DNA of 64,000 nt from Massariosphaeria phaeospora. Lineage: Eukaryota > Ascomycota > Dothideomycetes > Pleosporales. Below the pieces are notes generated by a model. The model did not search any database, was not told where the DNA came from, and saw only the letters and a program-made list of their open reading frames with translations. Location: the NCBI GenBank assembly GCA_011032825.1, contig JAADJZ010000008.1, forward strand, positions 1,054,001-1,118,000, written 5' to 3'. The position numbers were made by a program, and so were the translations under genes. Of the stretch, positions 23,064 through 32,885 are shown one piece after another; position 1 is the first letter of the stretch, and every line of letters starts with the position of its first letter.

Positions 23064-23434
23064 ACCTCTATAAGTCCGGAGTGGCATGGTGCGGCGAGGA
23101 GATCTCTTATCGCAATTGATAGACGTTTCTTTTGACTATGATGCCAGATTTTGTCTTGTAGAAACTCGCAAAGTGACCGCAGGTACTTCCTCGAATGATC
23201 CTGACACTGTGTGTACCAGTGAAAAGCACGACTAACTGTAGCCGTAACCCAAATAGGTTCAATGGCGATGTATGTGCCATTGCTATCGGCGTAATCCACG
23301 TGGCGTTCAACGAATCCATCTTCCCGCGAACCAGGGACTGAAAGGCGGGTAATAAGGAAGCATTAGAGCCAAGTAATCGGATCCTAGTGGCGCTGGGCGT
23401 AGAGGCGCATTGTGTCACCTCCAACGAATCCCAT
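23060..23434 (-). CDS. Small orphan protein, 97 residues (tentative)
   Basis: The model is complement(join(23060..23337, 23419..23434)). An 81-nt intron (donor GAG|GTGACA, CTCTAATG branch region, pyrimidine-rich CCTTTCAG acceptor) joins a 5-codon first exon (MGFVG) to a 278-nt exon with whole-codon total length. The protein is rich in aromatic and charged residues (YIAIEPIWVTATVSRAFHWY) and has no recognised domain. An overlapping minus-strand frame also reads open for 115 codons without splicing, so the frame choice is uncertain. The stop codon TAA (23060-23062) overlaps the TAG of the plus-strand gene (23061-23063). Confidence 0.3.
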
Positions 23435-25654
23435 AGTGACACGAGACAAATCACACCAACCTCATCGAGTGTAAAGGCGCATCCAGTGCTAAGCGGACCT
23501 TTCGATCGTCAAGTTATGACTTCGGGGTAGGGCAGAATGAGACGAGCGTTTACCCGTTTGGACAATCTAATTTGTTTGGTTAGCCGACTGACTACGTCTG
23601 TCACCATAAGACTTCTCCAAACGCTGGGCGTAATACAGAATTACGTGTTTTCAAGAGGGAATCTCGGGATGATGCCTGAGCTCAAGCCGATCTGAGCCTT
23701 GCGCCAAAAGTGCAAACCCAGACACAAGTTGATCGGCCATCAAACTTGAGTATTAATCAACATTCAGGACCTCTCTGCGATGGTCAACAACTAGAATTTG
23801 TCACTCTTGACTCAAGTAAACACTGGCTTCGACGAGCGCAGCCGCTGACGATTGAAGGTTGCAAAGTTTTCGGCGAGAGCGGAGCTTTGTGTTGAATTAG
23901 CGCCTGGACCAGAATCCCGGGATATTCGAACAGGGTAGCTGATGTTGCACAATGCGAAGTTACTAGCTTACGCAGTGATAAGCCACCTAGCTATGAAAGT
24001 GCCGTGCATGAGGCAGACTTCTAGAAGCTCTCGGTGGCCAATGCCCGATAAATGTTCCAGAGAAGCGAGAGTGTAGTTGGTAGACCTGTATTAAGTCTCT
24101 AGTGACCCTCTTTCGTCCATACCATTCTATGGTTTTTTGGGTTTTAGTTACACAAACATGAGATCAAAGCCCCTCGTATCTCAGAACACAAATCACGTAT
24201 TTCAAAAAATATTTCAAAAAAAGGCCCGTAGGCATCGTCCATACTGTTGGCTCAAGTCCCACTTCGAGAAAGAGAATTCCCCGTATTGTATGATTATGAG
24301 AAGGGAATATTGGAGGCTGTGGATCGATAGTTGCCCGATCAAGGCAATGCACCCAAAAAGCGGTCCTAGAATAAGATACCAGGCCATACCCTTGAATATT
24401 TGTAGCTTCATCAATGCACCAAGCAACGCTTGGCGTGAAACAGAACTCTGGCTTTGGTGGAGGCGAAATTCAGGGACGTGATACTGCGCCAATAAGCAAT
24501 ACCACTGAGGAGGGGCCGCGAAACCCAAAGCTGATCTAGTCGATCTGAACGGCTCTTATTCTCCCATGGTCCTGCAACTCTGGCATCAGAGACTGGCGAT
24601 GCATGTTTGAGGTGATGGGAAATTCCGCCTGTCGCAAGTCGTCAGGGAGCGCCGAGTGCAGAAAATGGCTGATTCGCTTTTACTTCCGGAGTAGAAATCG
24701 TCCGGTCCTCAGATTTTGAAGATCAGCTCAGATGATAAGTGACCTCAAACCAATAGACCCCAAGATTCTACCGCGAGCGCAGTTTCGCGCCGCTGCACGC
24801 CGCGTTGCTTGACCGCCACCCTTCATCAGACGACATGTCCCGGGTCTGGATCATCCCGCTTTACCACACTGCAAGTGGCAACAGTGAAATATCGTTCCAC
24901 TATGAGGCGGACGGGGTGCGGCGAAGTAACTAGGGTTGGCGAATTACGTTGGGAAGGGAAGAAGTGACAGCGAGGACGTCACGGTTCCAAGGTTGGGTTC
25001 TTGCTGATCACCGCGCCTTTCCTCTTTGGCTCAAGCTTCTGTGGGTTGGTGCATATCATAATAATGCAGCTACGCGAAGATTCTGACAATAGATAATCTA
25101 TGGTCATTATACTGCTACTCATATCTGTTTGTGTTCACATACTAATGTTTTTGAAGCCCTGGACCCTTTTAAAAACTAGTTTTATGCATCATTAATGTAG
25201 CATAAAGCCAAAGGTTGATGCCAGAGTTATGAAGATTCCGATGTAAACTACTCATACTCCCTATGAAACGCATATATTTCACAAGGTCACATTCGATGTA
25301 GTGTTATCAATTGAGCAAGAGGAACGATTCCCGAAGGTCTAGTGTGTTGATTTGAATGTTGATAAACAGCTAACGGCGATAATGACAGTGCAGGTATTTA
25401 CATGAACAAGCACAAGCAACCATTCAGATGTCCACCTAGAAGAAAAAGGACTCCTCGCTGTACTAGCAGATCTCAATGTGACCGAAAAAGAAAGACGGGG
25501 TTGGAAAGATTCGAAAAGGCGCCGGATACGTGCTGTTACTCTCGAGAGCAATCGGCCTGGGCGGATTGGCCTTAATTTTAACGCGAGTAGCCTTGGGAGA
25601 CCTTTGGTGTCCGAGTTAGTTTGTCGAGTCGGAAACAAACATAGGGTTATATAT
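23435..25654. other. Gene-poor stretch
   Basis: No supported gene. A 114-codon plus-strand ORF (24137-24481) and overlapping minus ORFs have no splice support or family resemblance. No RNA gene or clear repeat is visible. Confidence 0.45.
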
Positions 25655-25828
25655 CTAACTAACCATGCAGTCTGTACACAAGCGTCCAGCCCCATGACTA
25701 TGGAACTGATACTGTGTTGGATGGCCGGGTTGCCCGGCGTTTGGACATGTGTAGCGATCCACTTGGCCGCCTGTGGCTCCAGAGCCAGTGGTAGAGCTTG
25801 ATCCACCCGGAACATTTTGGCCGGACAT
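25655..25828 (-). CDS. Cys/His microprotein, 57 residues
   Basis: This is a single short ORF on the minus strand, too short for usual ORF cut-offs. The protein starts MSGQNVPGGSSSTTGSGATG, a flexible Gly/Ser/Thr tail. It is followed by a compact block with ordered Cys and His: YTCPNAGQPGHPTQYQFHSH, then GAGRLCTDCMVS. The spacing (Cys, His, His/His pair, then CTDC) suggests a small metal-binding or disulfide-stabilised knuckle. There is no signal peptide, so it is probably intracellular. A good TATA box (TATAAAAG) on the same strand lies about 145 bp upstream. The family is not recognised. The strongest support is the TATA box and the non-random C-terminal composition. Confidence 0.5.
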   Translation of the reverse strand: MSGQNVPGGSSSTTGSGATGGQVDRYTCPNAGQPGHPTQYQFHSHGAGRLCTDCMVS

Positions 25829-25972
25829 GGTTGTGAAGTTTGAGTTGGGATGTTCGATAGTGAGGAGAAAGATAGCGATGAAAGTACGAGGAAGAGATAC
25901 TCGAATAGAGGGCTTGCGAGGAGTGTAGTTGAGAACGTGATTTGTGCTAGATGTAAACGACGAAAGACATCA

Positions 25973-25982
25973 CCTTTTATAG
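25973..25982 (-). promoter_or_regulatory. TATA box of the 57-residue microprotein gene
   Basis: The minus strand reads CTATAAAAGG here, about 145 bp upstream of the ATG at 25828. That leaves room for a leader of about 100 nt. Confidence 0.5.
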
Positions 25983-28900
25983 TCGTACAAACCTTTCCGC
26001 CTCTCCATTGAGCTCGTTCTTCGCCGCAGAGGAACGGAAGCGGGCCAGCATGCCGCTGCTAGGCAGAATTATCCGATGAGAGAGGCATGGCTGTGGCATC
26101 GCATGTCGGCGGCACTCGAGTGTACGGCGTTCAATACAGCCTCAAAACCTATCTATAAGTGATGCATGTCGGTGAGTGCCGTACGGCACAAGTGCGATGC
26201 GCCTCATCACCAAGTGAGCACTGTGCCTCGCACCCTGTATGTTACTGCCTCAGGCATCGTCGAAATCAGAGTTGACAGTGTTAGAATCTGCACCTTTACT
26301 TGGAGTCGAAACTGTTCGCAAGATGTCAGGTTCTGACAGTCTAGCAGTTACCGCAGTCTTGAGATAGATCTGATCGCGGGCCGCAAAAACGGTCACTTAC
26401 ATGATTGACGAGGACATTGCCTACATCAAGACTATTTTTGAGGCAACACATCAGTGGTCCTTTTCTAGCTGAACAGAATGATAGAGTATAGGTCGGAGTA
26501 TTTCTCCTGTCAATTAGGGGCTCCTCCGTCGACAAGGTATGGTAACTTGGTCGACGATCTAATGCCAAGTCTTTGTGGCAGTAGTGCGGAGCAAATGGAT
26601 AAGCGTGGACGTTTACTGCCCTTACGATAGAGATTGTATGGGTCCTTTACTTTCGGTATCATTCGATTGAAGCTGCTAACGTCTATGCTGTTGGGACCAA
26701 ACACAAGTCGTGGTTATGAGCTCGCTCAATGGATCCCAGTCTGTAGCTTGTGATAGTGATCCTGATACCATAACTTTTACATATAGACGTATTAGGAGTG
26801 CTTCGGCTTGTGTTCTGTTTAAGAAGTGTCTGACACGTCAGCCTTCGATTCGTTGAGAGGGGATTTCTCCAAGTATACATCGCTCTGGTGAGATTTCGTT
26901 CTAGCCGCTTCCAAAAAGCCCTATGGCTAAAAGAAGCTACGGTGGAAGTGCTCAAAATAGACGAAAAGCCAGCTAACCGTGTCTCGCCGCAAAGACTGGT
27001 GGGTGGGGATCCAGGTCTGTAAAGCAACGCAAGATTGGACAGACGACTGTACGGCGTTGAACCAAATGAAACAGGCAGTGAAGGGCGCACGTAGTAGGGC
27101 TGACACTGGTTGGGATATAAGTCGTTGAAATAAAGATATCTCTCAGCAACCCCGCGAGGTTTAGCTCAAGACGGCTTACATAATAGGAAATCCCATGCTT
27201 GATACTTGGCATCGGAAACCTCCAAGAATATCCATTCGCGTAGCTGTATCGCCCGACTGGACTAACCTCGCGTCGAATCAACAACCGCTGCCGATTGCAC
27301 AACCTGGAAGCTCGAGTAGAATGTGTTGACGACTGTTTCGCAACACGATTGTCCTTCCACCACTCAACTGCGCTCCCGATGTTACTAGGGATAAGGTAAA
27401 AACTCTAACGTACCACCCTACGAGCGAAGAGCCTGAGTTTCTTTGACCGCTCACAGACCTTTTACGAGGCGCGACAAACCAGAAGATACGACCTTATTGC
27501 GAGAGGCCTTCTGCGAGAGTGCACACATGCCACCAACATTCAGACCACGGCAGACCGCTGAGACTCCAGCTCGATTAGTCCTAGACAGCCAGCACGCGAT
27601 CGCCCAGAACGCTTAGAAGACAAGTGTATATCACTCAAGCTGATCGTGGCTAGGATTTAGGTCCCCGGGTCGAAGAGTGAGTGGGAGTCGAGATCGGCTA
27701 TCGAGGAAGATCGGACGGGTTGTGAACTACAAAGGCTACTGCTCCGTATCCATGACGGATTGGTCTTAGCTGCCGTGTTGTGCCGATATCCCCCGCATGA
27801 GGCTGATAGCGAGTCAGGCGAAAGCTGGCGTTCGTCAAGAAAGAGCAACGCCAGCGACAAAGCTTGAGTGGTATGATGGTATGCCGCAGGACTGCAACAC
27901 GCCCGTCTTCGGCACGTTCGAACTCAGCGAGACAACAGCAATTGGCGCCGTAAACCAGCGACATGAGCAAGTGGCTGCCCCGGCCACCGTCTTTTCGTTT
28001 GTTACCCCGCAAACTCGGCCAGGGACGACGTTGACGAGTTGGAATCAGTGTCTCAGGAACAGGATGGCCGGCACGCAGCTTGTTACAAAAGGAGTCCCTG
28101 CCGGGCACCATGGACGACGGCGTCTGCTGACAGGATGCTGGAGGAACGGTTGGTAACAGCACTTACGACTTCTTTCACGACCAGGCGCGGCGACACCCCC
28201 ACTAGCACGTCGCCCAAGTAGTAGGGTGCGCCGATGCGTGTCTTACCGGGCCTCACGTGCACGTCCGCTCACATGCGGCCTAGTGGATCGAGCGGCGGAC
28301 AGGCGGCGGAGGCGCGATTGGATGAGAAGAGAAAACGTGCGGTCGACGAGATGGCGAAACTGGACGCTGGACAGGCGACTCGCTGCATGAAATCAGCTGG
28401 CACTGGGCAGGCCAACACGACGACAGCCGACGGCCCACGAGCAGCGGCACGGCAGACACTGGCTGTGCGCGCAATATTGGAACGAGCACCGCCAGCGGTG
28501 CGCCCCCGTACTCTCCGGCGGGCCCAGCGACGACGGCGGATGGACTTTTGGAGATTTGAGGGAGCTCTGCACAGTGCAGGCCACGATGCTGCGCCCTCGC
28601 AGGCGTCCGTCCCGCCGCCCACACTCCGCTCCGGCCGTGGGGGTGTGAGTGTGATTGACGATGACAGGCCGAAAGTTCACATCGCCGGCCGCGCGCGTTA
28701 TCAAGGGCAGCCGGTGCAGGCCCAGCGGAGCGGATCCGCCAAGGCTGTGTCCGTACACACTGCTACTCGCACTCGCACTCAGGCTCTCGCAACACCTGGC
28801 GCACGCCGATGTCATCGCACGCCTCTGCGCCGGGCTCGCGCAGGCACCGGCACCACGCGCAGCCTCTGTCTGTGGCCGGTCGCTGCCATGAGACCCCGTC

Positions 28901-29741
28901 CCATCCCCACCGCTGCGGGACGAGCTGTTCGCGTGTCCTGGCCAACCGCGGGCGCGTCCTGCGGCAGATTGGCAGATTGCACGTCGAGCCTCTGCGCGGT
29001 GTGGGCCAGCGGCTGCCCGGCTGTCTGTCGTCGCGGACGCGGGCATGGCGCTGGTGCTGGTGCTGGTGGTGCTGGCGCTGCACGCTTCGACGTGCCGGTG
29101 TTGGCCTGCGGGGCGCGGGTCGTCGTGCTCATCTCGGACCTGGCGACCTGGCGCTTGGCGGGCGTCGCTGCGGCTGTTCGCTGCTCGCTGCTCGCTGCCC
29201 GCTGCCCGCCTGCTGCTGCTCGTCGCCGCCCGGCCGTGATCACCATCATCGTCAGGAGGCTCTCCAGGCGGCGCCCGCGCCCGCCGCTCACTGGTTTGGC
29301 CGCCCGCCCGCGAACGCCAGCTAGAAGCGCTGCTGCTTCCATACAGCGTTCGCTGCAGCGCGCCGAACGACGCCCTTTGCACGCCCGCCGCGCCCGCCAG
29401 CGCTGTCGGTCGGCTCCGCTGCACGCCTGCGCGCTGCCATTCGCTTTGCGCGCCGCTGAGGGTGTGCGGGCTCCAGGCCGCCTTCAGGCTATCGGCCACT
29501 CTGGCAGCCGTGGCTTTGCCCCGAGCATGCCCTGCCCCTGTCCAGCAGCCGGACTCGACACCGGCCCTCTCTATGGCTGAGGCCGTTGTGTGCTCCGAGG
29601 TAGCGGCCGGTAGATCATCGCCCTGGGCTGCTCCGCGCGCCCTCATTCGCCGCGGCCGCTGCGTGGCGCCAGCCTCTCCGTCGCTGCTCGCCATCGCCCA
29701 TCGTGCTCCCGGCATGCGTGCAGCCTCCACCAGCCCTGGAG

Positions 29742-29770
29742 CACCCACCAGCACCCACCAGCACCCCCCT
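29742..29770. repeat. Short (CACCAGCACC) tandem run
   Basis: The decamer-like unit caccagcacc recurs about three times in the GC-rich spacer. Confidence 0.7.
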
Positions 29771-30078
29771 CCAACTGCCCACTGCCCAGGGGGGCCCGTG
29801 GCGGCCGGACACGATGTAACATGCTGCTAGCCTCGGCCAGCCAATTCGCCGCCGTGTGTGGGGTGCGCGCGGTAGGGGTTTCCTGCACCTGCTCCCAAGG
29901 CGTCTTGCTTGCTCGCTCGCCACAGCCCGAAGCTTCGCAGCCGTCGCTTGAACATGCGCGCACTGGCCTGCTGCCCACGGCCAGCGCTCACGCCCTCACC
30001 CTCTCCGTCCAGCGCATCTGAACATGGCCGCGCGACCAGTGTTAATATCCTAGCGTGCATCCTGCCGCGGTATTTGTG

Positions 30079-30153
30079 GATGCAACCCCTTGGTTTACCT
30101 GTGCCCTCCTGGCCCTTATCAAACCCAGGACCGAGCTCTCCTACAGCTAAATA
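30079..30153 (+). promoter_or_regulatory. Upstream ORF in the leader of the Zn2Cys6 gene
   Basis: ATG CAA CCC begins a 24-codon ORF ending TAA at 30151-30153, about 140 nt before the main ATG. If it lies in the transcript it could damp translation of the regulator. Whether the transcript starts upstream of 30079 cannot be seen. Confidence 0.35.
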
Positions 30154-30290
30154 ATACCTTCTATCCTCCATTGAGGTGGCCCCCCTCGTACCTTTGTCTA
30201 TACCTCTTCCATCCACTATACGCTGTCCAACCACGGCCACATACTACTTTGTGTGCATCTGCAACAACCCTCGACCACTATACCACCGCC

Positions 30291-32885
30291 ATGGCCATGT
30301 CGTCACCTGCAACCCAGCCTACGGAGGCCCAGAAACCGGACAACAACACCACCACTGCCACCAACAATGCCGCCGCAGCTCCAAGGAAGCGGAGAAGGAG
30401 AGCGCCGGCCACTGGCGCCAGTGAAGACTGCTTCGCCTGCAGAAAACGCCAGATCAAGTGTGACCGCCGTCGCCCATACTGTGGGCCATGCCTTGAAGTG
30501 GGCAAGGAATGCTCTGGATACCGCACCACATTGACCTGGGGAGTCGGTGTTGCCAGCCGTGGGAAACTTCGAGGCCTGTCTCTGCCTATAGCCAAGTCGC
30601 CCCCTACACAAACCACCACCAGCACCACCCAGGATTCGAAAACGCAGAAGTCGTCAGCCGCTGCTAGCACCCCGACCACCAGTACACAAAAGGGCCCCAC
30701 CAAGATTGAAGCTCGCGGAAGTATCGACTTTGGTGTGCGTTCCCCCACAAGCCCAACCAGCCCGAACATGTATTCGGCCCCACAGGAATACCAATATCTC
30801 GGCCCGACAAGCCCAATTCCCATTCCCTCGCCCACCACCCCAATGGGCTTCGCAGTACCAGGTTATGGGGAGCACGTGGATCCATTTCACCCGTATTCAT
30901 CCAAATTGCGACGGCCTCATATCCATCGGGGTCCTCTCCAAAGACTGCATACCTCTCTTACAGGTCCATTTGAAGACAACGGCCTATCGGCGTCTTCTGC
31001 TTCATTGGGCACTTATAGTGACAGCGACTTCCCTTCGCCTGGCGAATTTCCGCAAACACCTGCCGACGATTATCCCTTCACAGAGTCTTCTGCTCCTCAG
31101 TATTCTTCTCTCGTCTTTCACGACCAAACGCCTATGAGCTCTTTTGAGAACTTCCACTACGAAGTCCCCCGGTCGCTCCCCATGGCCGATGACGTGAGCT
31201 CTAGTATCAGCTCTGACCAGAGCGTACAAGACTTCAGCGAGGTCCATGCCGGGCACCAGAGCATGGGACCGCCCAGCTTTCCAGATATGTTTATGGAGGG
31301 GGAAATGAGTTCGGGGTTCACTGGGATGCCTCACTCAGGATTTTCCTATCTCCCTTCGGAGGGTACGTCTTCCAGTGGTTCTGGTCCCCAGTCTCTAAAC
31401 GAATCCGCGCTCACCACTTTTAATCTTCAGAGTCATTTCACCGCTACGCACCTTTCCCCGCGGATACAATTCCTGCTGGATTATTACGACAGTTTTATAT
31501 GCCAGGTACTGGTAGCTTTTGACTCGCCGAGCAACCCGTATCGCATGCACGTAATGCACCTAGCCATGAGGAGCGAAGGCCTTCAAAACGCCATTGCGGC
31601 CCTAGCGACAAACAACATACGTATGCGCGGTGGCATCGAGGGGCGACGGCTCAGTCTCGCACAGGGGTCCCAGTTACTGCCGGATCATGCATTCTCGCAG
31701 ATGACAACCAGGGAGCTGCGTGAAATGCATGGAGAGCCGTCTAACGAAGAGAAGCTTTACAAAGCCAATTCCATTGCTCTGCTCAACCAGCAGCTAGCGG
31801 ATCCAAATGGCGCGCAAGACGACTCTGTTCTTGCAACACTTCTCATTCTTTGTCTATTCCACGTTTGCGATTCAGGGTTCACGAAATTCAAGACTCAGCT
31901 AGCAGGGGTGCAAAAGCTACTGAGCCTGCGCGATAGGAGCGTGCAGTCGAGTTTCGTTGGTTGGATTGAATTGTTCTTTACTTGGTTCGATGTAATGACT
32001 GCTACGGTAAACGATCGGGAACCCGAAGTCCAAGGGGACTCGCTAGATATGATGAATCTTACAGCCAACTTGGGCGCTCTGGAACATCTTGCGGGTTGTG
32101 AGGGTCGTCTATTCAAGCTCATTGCTAGGCTCGGTAGACTGAACCTACTGAGCCAAAACCGCCCGGTTCGGGAAAGCGATACCACACCACGCCCCTCCCC
32201 GCAGCCGAAACGAAAAGACTACTATTCGTTTAACTTCGACAAGATCGATGGTAACGGATGGGGCACCGTGCTCCACGAGCCAACAAGTCCAATGGCCGTA
32301 ACAAGCGACGACCCGCGCGCTGAGTTCTGGCTCGAATGGCACGAGATCCGCACCAGACTACAAGAATGGACCTTTGACACGTCCGCGTCTCGAGCGCACT
32401 CCGTGCCCCCATCATCATCATCCTCGGCGCAATCTGCACTCGTCCACATCAGCGAGAGTTTCCGCTACGCGGCGCTCCTCTACACAGAGCGCCTGGCCCA
32501 CCCCTCGCTCGCGTCCAGTGCGCCCAACGTCCAGACGCTCGTCTCCCGCGGCCTCTTCCACATCTCGCGCATTGGCGTCGCGAGCTGCGTCAACAAGTTC
32601 CTGCTGTGGCCCCTGTTCCTCATCGGCACCGAGTGCAGGGACCCCGAGCACCGCGCTGTCGTGCGACAGCGCTGTGTTGAGGTGCAGAGAGAAAGCGGAT
32701 TTTTCAATAATCTCAGTGGCCTGGAAGTCCTGGAAAAGGTCTGGCAGAAACACGATGAGCGCGGAGGGCGAGACGGAGACGGAGACGGAGACGCAGACGC
32801 AGAGGCGCCGTTCGCAGTGCACCGGCAGGCCTTCAGGTGGAGAAACGCCATGGATCGCGTCGACGGAGAGTACATTGTGATCTGA
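30291..32885 (+). CDS. Zn(II)2Cys6 transcription factor, PRO1/ADV-1/RosA-NosA-like
   Basis: An intron-less gene of 864 residues. A Lys/Arg patch (APRKRRRRAPATGASEDC) precedes a canonical binuclear zinc cluster, CFAC-RKRQIKC-DRRRPYC-GPC-LEVGKEC (CX2CX6CX6CX2CX6C). A conserved-looking extension (TLTWGVGVASRGKLRGLSLP) follows, which I associate with the PRO1/ADV-1 and RosA/NosA group controlling sexual development. That assignment is from memory and unproven. A Ser/Thr/Pro-rich linker follows, then the fungal transcription-factor middle region (from about residue 385). The acidic DGDGDGDADAEA repeat lies near the C-terminus. The frame is open upstream to 30090 but lacks an earlier ATG. The ATG at 30291 has an ACCGCCATGG context. 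It acts in the nucleus as a DNA-binding regulator. Confidence 0.88.
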   Translation: MAMSSPATQPTEAQKPDNNTTTATNNAAAAPRKRRRRAPATGASEDCFACRKRQIKCDRRRPYCGPCLEVGKECSGYRTTLTWGVGVASRGKLRGLSLPIAKSPPTQTTTSTTQDSKTQKSSAAASTPTTSTQKGPTKIEARGSIDFGVRSPTSPTSPNMYSAPQEYQYLGPTSPIPIPSPTTPMGFAVPGYGEHVDPFHPYSSKLRRPHIHRGPLQRLHTSLTGPFEDNGLSASSASLGTYSDSDFPSPGEFPQTPADDYPFTESSAPQYSSLVFHDQTPMSSFENFHYEVPRSLPMADDVSSSISSDQSVQDFSEVHAGHQSMGPPSFPDMFMEGEMSSGFTGMPHSGFSYLPSEGTSSSGSGPQSLNESALTTFNLQSHFTATHLSPRIQFLLDYYDSFICQVLVAFDSPSNPYRMHVMHLAMRSEGLQNAIAALATNNIRMRGGIEGRRLSLAQGSQLLPDHAFSQMTTRELREMHGEPSNEEKLYKANSIALLNQQLADPNGAQDDSVLATLLILCLFHVCDSGFTKFKTQLAGVQKLLSLRDRSVQSSFVGWIELFFTWFDVMTATVNDREPEVQGDSLDMMNLTANLGALEHLAGCEGRLFKLIARLGRLNLLSQNRPVRESDTTPRPSPQPKRKDYYSFNFDKIDGNGWGTVLHEPTSPMAVTSDDPRAEFWLEWHEIRTRLQEWTFDTSASRAHSVPPSSSSSAQSALVHISESFRYAALLYTERLAHPSLASSAPNVQTLVSRGLFHISRIGVASCVNKFLLWPLFLIGTECRDPEHRAVVRQRCVEVQRESGFFNNLSGLEVLEKVWQKHDERGGRDGDGDGDADAEAPFAVHRQAFRWRNAMDRVDGEYIVI
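32771..32811 (+). repeat. Coding hexanucleotide repeat (GGAGAC/GCAGAC)
   Basis: An in-frame hexamer run encodes alternating Asp-Gly then Asp-Ala near the C-terminus of the Zn2Cys6 regulator. Length polymorphism is likely. Confidence 0.8.

Larger units (their letters stand above)
25829..30290. other. Long spacer with GC-rich island upstream of the Zn2Cys6 regulator
   Basis: No gene is firmly supported. Between 26341 and about 27360 the minus strand shows several protein-like but mutually out-of-frame segments that I could not join. From about 28200 to 29900 the DNA is very rich in G+C, and long ORFs (about 450 codons) run on both strands with low-complexity Ala/Arg/Ser/Pro translations, which is expected of stop-poor GC-rich DNA. 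The last few hundred bases are the leader and promoter of the regulator, with a 24-codon upstream ORF at 30079-30153. Confidence 0.5.

Noticed and set aside
24137..24528. 114-codon plus ORF and overlapping minus ORFs
   Set aside because: No start context, splice support, domain or plausible composition.
26341..27360. Possible minus-strand gene with fragments such as LREWIFLEVSDAKYQAWDF and HAYPFAPHYCHKDLALDRR
   Set aside because: The fragments lie in different frames. The only splice pairs I found either give introns of about 23 nt or break phase, so no coherent model could be built. It may be a decayed gene.
28234..29754. Long ORFs of about 450 codons on both strands
   Set aside because: Both are open through very GC-rich DNA, overlap antiparallel, and translate to low-complexity Ala/Arg/Ser/Pro sequence with no domain. 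They look like composition artefacts.
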